Source: Symsagittifera roscoffensis
Lineage: Eukaryota; Xenacoelomorpha; Acoela; Convolutidae
Direction: 5' to 3'
Length of the DNA: 64,000 nt
Assembly: GCF_963678635.1 (NCBI RefSeq)
Contig: NC_087062.1
Location: forward strand, 89,627,845-89,691,844
Below, piece by piece: positions 60,238 to 64,000 of the stretch (the first letter of the stretch is position 1; each line of letters begins with the position of its first letter). The notes under the pieces were generated by a model. It was given only the letters and a program-made list of their open reading frames with translations, had not been told where the DNA came from and ran no database searches. Position numbers and translations under genes: made by a program.

Positions 60238-61085
60238 CTACTTCACAGTCAAACACAGTGTACCACTAGAACGCTGATTTTGATCAATGAATTACCTCCA
60301 ATTACCCAGTTGAAATTTAGGGAACCAGGTAAATTGAATCACTGACCAGCAACTATTTAAATGCTGTGGTACAATCCTAAAAACAATCAATATGCTCTTT
60401 ATGCAAGGTTAAAAAAGCGAAATGGTTAAGACACCGAGTCAGCCAGCTATGCGCTTATAGTACAAAATTCAATACTTAAAAAGGTACAAGTATGACTGTT
60501 AGGTCCTCGAAATATAGAATTATCACTCAAGAGAAAATTTTATTGGCCTTAAAATTTTGGGTAACAGTAAGTTCTTTTAACCGACCCATCATTCATACTT
60601 GCTTTTTACAGGGACGACCCAATAATCAGATTTGTACCTTTTTAAAAGGGTCTACAGTATTGAAATTTCTATAAAAAAAATACACTCACTTGTATCTGTA
60701 AGGTCCTGCTGCGTGTTTCCTGTGCCTGGATCTGTCGACATACAGTCCGAGACAGCCCCTGTGGGATCCACGCCGTCCATAACTGCAGTGTTGCATTCTA
60801 TCACTCCTCCGCTACCTCCACTATCTACTGCTGTCTGAACACTACTACCCGATGAGGACTGACCAATAACAGAATGTCCATTCATCATCACTCCGTTCAT
60901 TTGGTTCTGTTCTGTAGACACAGATCCCGACGGTCTGTGAGGCGCTGCAACTCCTGCGCTGTTTGTGCTCTGCGTTTGTTGGTTTCCTCGTTCTGAAGGT
61001 TCACTAAGGTCACATCGGTTGAAGAAGGGAACCAGAACGTGCCAGGGGTATATCGAGGCCTGCTCTGGATGCGCATTAAGCCACA
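53925..61085 (-). CDS. CIC: Capicua, HMG-box transcriptional repressor
   Basis: Ten coding exons in transcription order: 61085-60690, 59980-59763, 59271-59050, 58822-57599, 57332-57081, 56014-55830, 55588-55440, 55160-54999, 54879-54766, 54187-53925 (stop). All phases agree; about 1060 residues. The first begins VWLNAHP and has YPWHVLVPFF, matching the N-terminal PWHSLVPFL motif of CIC. Exon 3 and the start of exon 4 hold the HMG-box (IPRPMNAFMVFSKRQRQRV, then GLDNREISRKLGEMWYSL, ending KEKYPDMRY). Exon 7 has EVDFTTKFSKLP and KRRGSYQ, matching the C1 motif. Exons 9-10 have LLTRRRAIAFELI and WFQRNHQLFGSRERF, the conserved C-terminal helices. HMG-box and C1 bind TGAATGAA-type sites together; ERK signalling relieves repression. 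The middle is far shorter than in vertebrate CIC. The true 5' end is upstream. Confidence 0.92.
54395..54720 (-). repeat. Inverted MITE copy in a Capicua intron
   Basis: The minus strand reads, in order, AAGAGTAATAAACTTAGTGG, a TTTTTTCTGATTTTT stretch, CGCGGTTTGACTTGTGAT, CTCCACTATCGAACAGCAG, and GATCCAGTTTTGTCAAAATG. These are blocks of the element complete at 44.30-44.72 kb. It lies in the intron between 54187 and 54766. Confidence 0.65.
56220..56905 (+). repeat. Direct repeats in a Capicua intron
   Basis: GACTATGGTCGGAACATTCT then GTGCT...CAGCAACCGGCTATCCTT occurs near 56223-56273 and again near 56848-56897. GAAAATGGGGAGGAA is also duplicated (56287 and 56339). The GTCGGAACA and TGTTCCGAC motif recurs at 49.2-49.8 kb. 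TTTCAGTCGTGATTCGAACG at 56457 matches the palindrome loop. Function unknown. Confidence 0.6.
59440..59535 (+). mobile_element. SINE tail
   Basis: AGTAGTTCTTAAGCCGTGGA and CTTTCCCTCGTGAATAAAT match the tail of the SINE at 10.92-11.18 kb. It lies in the intron between HMG-box exon 59271 and exon 59763. Confidence 0.55.
60064..60246 (+). mobile_element. Short poly(A) retroposon with target duplication
   Basis: ACCTGCTACTTCAC is present at 60064-60077 and again at 60233-60246, flanking about 155 bp that end in 34 adenines (60200-60233). The duplication plus poly(A) tail shows LINE-type retroposition of a ~120-nt GC-rich RNA. The 3' body has CGGTTGGTCCTGCACTGAGC then AGGCCGGGGGCT, which is probably the end recognised by the partner LINE. 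It lies within a Capicua intron on the opposite strand. Confidence 0.9.
60096..60153 (+). ncRNA. Candidate HDV-like self-cleaving ribozyme
   Basis: Strand order fits the HDV double pseudoknot. P1: GGTCCCA (60096-60102) with TGGGACC (60124-60130), 7 bp. J1/2: two bases. P2: GTCATCC (60105-60111) with GGATGAC (60145-60151), 7 bp. P3: GCC (60112-60114) with GG(T) at 60122-60124, closing a 7-nt L3, TACTCAA, similar to TCCTCGC in HDV. J4/2: GGCAAAAT (60137-60144), where C60139 would be the catalytic cytosine, followed by the C-N-R-A pattern. A P4 stem is nearly absent, P3 competes with the last P1 pair, and 18 nt precede P1a inside the element. These weaken the case. No activity is known. Confidence 0.45.
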
Positions 61086-61424
61086 CTAAAACAAAGCAAA
61101 AAATTAGTCATACAACAACTTACAAACCTATTCTTAAACAAAATTCTAATTAACTTGACGAGCCACAAAAAAGTGGTTATTTGCCTCATCCGGTATATTT
61201 TTGGTTCATAGATCCGAGCTAGAGAACTGAGAGTGAGAAAACATTACCAGGTACAGAAAAATTACCAAAGAAAATATCTGAATCAGCAGCACAACAGCCA
61301 GCGAGTCTCAATAAACAGCTTGTATATTTGGGTCTCTTCCTTTTTAGTTAACCAGCCAGAGGCCTAACCCGAAGGTTAATTAATTAAAGATTAATTTTCA
61401 GATTTACCTTTGTACATAGATAAA

Positions 61425-61515
61425 CTGAACTATGCAAGGAACCCAAAAGCAGTTCTATATAGGCCTGAACATCGTTTATGCTGTTTTTCCTCTCGTGAAT
61501 AAATTTTAAAAAAAT
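61425..61515 (+). mobile_element. SINE tail fragment
   Basis: AACATCGTTTATGCTGTTTT with CCTCTCGTGAATAAATTTTA matches the tails at 11.1 and 59.5 kb. Confidence 0.45.
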
Positions 61516-61549
61516 CCATCGAAAGACAAAAACTTTAATTACAACTTAC

Positions 61550-61559
61550 TTGCTAACAT
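61550..61559 (-). CDS. CIC: Candidate first coding exon of Capicua
   Basis: An ATG followed by TTAGCA and one A, then a GTAAGT donor, gives Met-Leu-Ala plus a phase-1 base that joins exon 61085 in frame (next residues Met-Trp-Leu). Fit to phase and donor is good, but the exon codes for only ten bases, so chance is possible. Vertebrate CIC has a longer start, so a more distant exon is also possible. Confidence 0.35.
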
Positions 61560-62690
61560 TGTAGATGAATAATTTGACAATGGCGAGGGAAATCGGCAAA
61601 TAGGATAAACTTAAACTTAAGCAGAGGTATTCTTGATCATTAATATTGTGCTTTAACCTCTTGTTTTGTTTCTGCAAAGACCAATAAAATGTTCTGATTC
61701 TGTTTCACTTCAAGTTATATTATTTAGCCTATCAACGAAGCTCAATAAATTAGAAGTAATAGGTCGTTCGTTGCTGATATGACAACCGCCGCTATCAATG
61801 TGAATCAGTCTTATTACAAATAACCGCTACGAAATCTTATGATCTTGCCGATTACGATGACTCGTTTCGAACAATTCTAGATTGGAGCTCTATGTATTGA
61901 TGTAGTCTAGACACAATATCACAGTTTTCTACGAGTCATGCGATGCGAGGCTAGTAAGTTATGTTGACTTGTGAACAAGTTATAGGAATAAGATTGTTCA
62001 GCGCTGCGTGGGTCACTTCCTGGTTCCCTAAATGTCTCGAAAGAACTGGCGTTTTTGTCCAGGTCCAGCCGGAACGGAACCCCAAGAAAGAAAAGCTAAG
62101 TGTGCTTTGTTTTGACTCAATGTTTGATACTTGACAAGCTTCTAGGTCAGCTTGCGTTTTCGTTTATCTTATCAAAACAACTCAGAGAGAGCAAAAAGCG
62201 ATTGACGCATTAAGCAAGCATCCACTTCATCAAAAGCAGTCCAGATATGGCGTCCGGATATTAAGCTTAACAAACAGTTCCCTGGCCCGTTTGTTCTATT
62301 GTATGGTCTCTTTCTACTTAGCGCCCATTAATTGACGTATTAATCTATTTGTTAGTAACTTAATGGTTGCCTAAGAATACTTCATAAACACATAAGGCAT
62401 CTCATTTCAAGAAAATTTTCGAAAGGAAGCTCTACCATAAACTTATCGAAGAATGCAAACTTAATTTTACTTATTTTTTATATCACTTTGAGAAAAAAGT
62501 TTGATGAAAAGACCACATAGACGATGACACCTTTTGGTTGGCAAAAGTTTTGGAGCAAACGACATGAAAAAACGGCAAAATTTCACCTGACTGCTAAAAA
62601 AAACTTTTCTCAGTTAAAGTTGACGAAAAACTCACGCATCAAAGACATACGAGTGCACAAAAAATGCAGTTCAAAAAATGAAAATATTTG
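61560..62690. other. Possible Capicua promoter region and intergenic DNA
   Basis: No gene is supported. If the exon at 61550-61559 is real, the Capicua promoter lies here; no element is recognisable by eye. Confidence 0.35.
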
Positions 62691-62770
62691 TCCCCCTCAG
62701 GGATTGATCCCCTGACAACCTAAAGGGTCGAAACCCTTTCAAAAAACAGGTGAAGAGCATTTGGTCAACT
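62690..62770 (-). repeat. tRNA-like sequence
   Basis: The minus strand has a strong T-arm-like hairpin, TCAGGGGATCAATCCCTGA, and an anticodon-arm-like AAAGGGTTTCGACCCTTT. The D arm and acceptor stem are not clear. It may be a SINE head or a tRNA pseudogene. Confidence 0.35.
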
Positions 62771-62978
62771 TGCTCGACCTAAAAATTTTAAATTTTTTTG
62801 CAAATTTCCCCTTGAGAAAATTCGAAATCCGCCTCTTATTTGGGAACTGTTGAACGTTGCCATGGCGAAAAAGAGAAGGGTTCACTCTATCAATTTTAAC
62901 ATTTCGTTTCGGATTAACCGTACTATTTCAATTATGTTTGGACACTTAAATTTGTTAAGTAGGTGATATAAACGTGAG

Positions 62979-63090
62979 GCGACAATTCGTAACAGCGGAC
63001 AATTCGTACAGGCAATAAATCGTAACAGTAGATTAAGCGCCTGTTACGAATTGTCGCATCTTAGGAACTGTGGCAAGTTACGAATTTTCG
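62979..63090. repeat. Cluster of direct and inverted repeats
   Basis: GCGACAATTCGTAACAG (62979-62995) has a perfect 17-bp inverted copy, CTGTTACGAATTGTCGC (63041-63057). Between them are two more direct variants, CGGACAATTCGTACAGG and AAATCGTAACAGT, and a further inverted variant, AAGTTACGAATTTTCG, follows at 63075. Confidence 0.85.
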
Positions 63091-63152
63091 TTTTCGCCCT
63101 ACCGATATAACATTTTCTCAAAGTTATCTGGAAAAATTTGCATTTTCTCAAT

Positions 63153-63196
63153 CCCCCCCCCCCAAGCAATTGGGGGGGGGGGGGGGGGGGGGGGGG
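63153..63196. repeat. C11 then G25 homopolymer hairpin
   Basis: Eleven cytosines (63153-63163), an 8-nt spacer AAGCAATT, then 25 guanines (63172-63196). The strand can fold back or form G-quadruplexes. The exact length may suffer from sequencing error. Confidence 0.8.
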
Positions 63197-63199
63197 ATG

Positions 63200-64000
63200 A
63201 GGAACAGTACGGTTGATTCTTTGCTTCTTGTAGATTTGTAGATAATCATCTGCCACGAAACAGCTTTCAGTTTGCACAATTCAACGAAAAATCTGAGAAC
63301 TGCTTCGAAATTGATGATCTGAAACGTTTCATTGTATCCCGCAAAAAATTGTGAAATTAGAAGTGTCATTTGCAAAATTGAAAAGTACTAACATAGCGAA
63401 CGCGAACAGACAGGGAGCATGCAATAATTGCTTTGATTAGGTGTTCATTCGGACAAAAACCCTATCTATCCTATAACTATATTAGAAAATAAATTGATTT
63501 CATTTCCGACCTATTAATATTCGACAAGAATTAGGCTGATACCTAAGAAGTGAAGCTTTGAAAGGAAAAAAAGGAACATCAAAATTGTAATCAAGCTTTC
63601 CAGAAAATTGAAAACGCAAGACTGAACGTGTTTTCGTCAACTTCAAAGAGATAATTATCACAAAAATTTTTCATTAAATTTTTTTGTCTGCCTTTTTCGA
63701 CATCAGAGAGTATCAATGCGCAGTTTTTATTTCAAATTTGATCTTTTGAATGAATTTTGAGAATTAATCTTGGCTAATTTTAAGTGAACAAGTTTGTTTC
63801 ATTCTCCTGGTGCGTATTTTGAGCTCCTCTTAAAAACTTACTATGAAAATTAAACTTTTAAACAAAACATTGCCAACACACAGTTGGAAACGAGCCGATA
63901 GAGCAAAAAAAATGGTTTGAGAGCCTTTTAATTTCAAGAAATAAATTTGTTAATTCCGCAAAACATCGTTTAGTTTTTTCTCATAATTGATCAATATATT
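63200..64000. other. Non-genic AT-rich end of the window
   Basis: No gene is seen. Confidence 0.5.

Larger units (their letters stand above)
60030..60278 (-). mobile_element. tRNA-like SINE head, interrupted
   Basis: On the minus strand, with the inserted retroposon left out, GCGTTCTAGTGGTACACTG (A-box-like) is followed by GTAGCAGGTCATGGG and GGTTCGAGTCC (B box) at tRNA-like spacing. It lies antisense to nothing else and in the same direction as Capicua. It could be a tRNA pseudogene or SINE head. Confidence 0.6.

Noticed and set aside
1-64000. CRISPR array, rRNA genes, bacterial-type operons
   Set aside because: No regularly spaced identical repeats with unique spacers, no rRNA-like sequence, and the genes have spliceosomal introns.

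Overview
The window is AT-rich, gene-poor eukaryotic DNA from an animal. Five protein-coding genes can be supported by sequence. All are nuclear eukaryotic genes with GT-AG introns (one GC-AG). Capicua, an HMG-box repressor of the Ras/MAPK pathway, and a MEK1/2-type kinase point to a metazoan, probably an invertebrate. I cannot name the species. No rRNA gene, CRISPR array or bacterial-type operon is present.

Layout. 1-2.8 kb: AT-rich upstream DNA. 2.8-5.6 kb (+): NAF1, a box H/ACA RNP assembly factor, in one uninterrupted reading frame. 5.6-22 kb: non-genic and rich in mobile elements: a LINE reverse-transcriptase fragment (about 7.5-8.0 kb), a 383-bp hAT-like element with an intact 8-bp target duplication, tRNA-like SINEs, minisatellites and a decayed Ty3/gypsy retrotransposon on the minus strand (16.8-20.5 kb, with a possible tail to 15.2 kb). 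22.1-29.0 kb (+): a complete seven-exon MEK1/2-type MAP2K whose last intron holds a ~172-bp tandem repeat and several transposons. 29-36.8 kb: repeats. 36.9-39.5 kb (+): a two-exon CHFR-like RING protein. 39.5-47.6 kb: repeats, including a transposon inserted in another transposon, which defines both ends of the inserted element. 47.6-48.7 kb (+): RFC3, intronless. 48.7-53.9 kb: repeats and a ~970-bp palindrome. 53.9-61.1 kb or beyond (-): Capicua in at least ten coding exons. 61.6-64 kb: AT-rich DNA with an inverted-repeat cluster and a C11/G25 tract.

The genes are independent housekeeping or signalling genes, not an operon. MEK and Capicua act in the same receptor tyrosine kinase-ERK pathway, MEK upstream and Capicua as a terminal repressor. 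In four genes a splice acceptor lies 2-15 nt before the start codon, which fits spliced-leader trans-splicing or 5'-UTR introns.

The most unusual signals are: (1) a very short poly(A) retroposon inside a Capicua intron with the strand order and key nucleotides of an HDV-like self-cleaving ribozyme; (2) an abundant element family with a 5' hairpin, a 3' palindrome and asymmetric inverted repeats, resembling Helentron-derived (DINE-1/HINE) elements; (3) the long palindrome at 52.2-53.2 kb; (4) a short motif repeated four times in the N-terminal part of NAF1.
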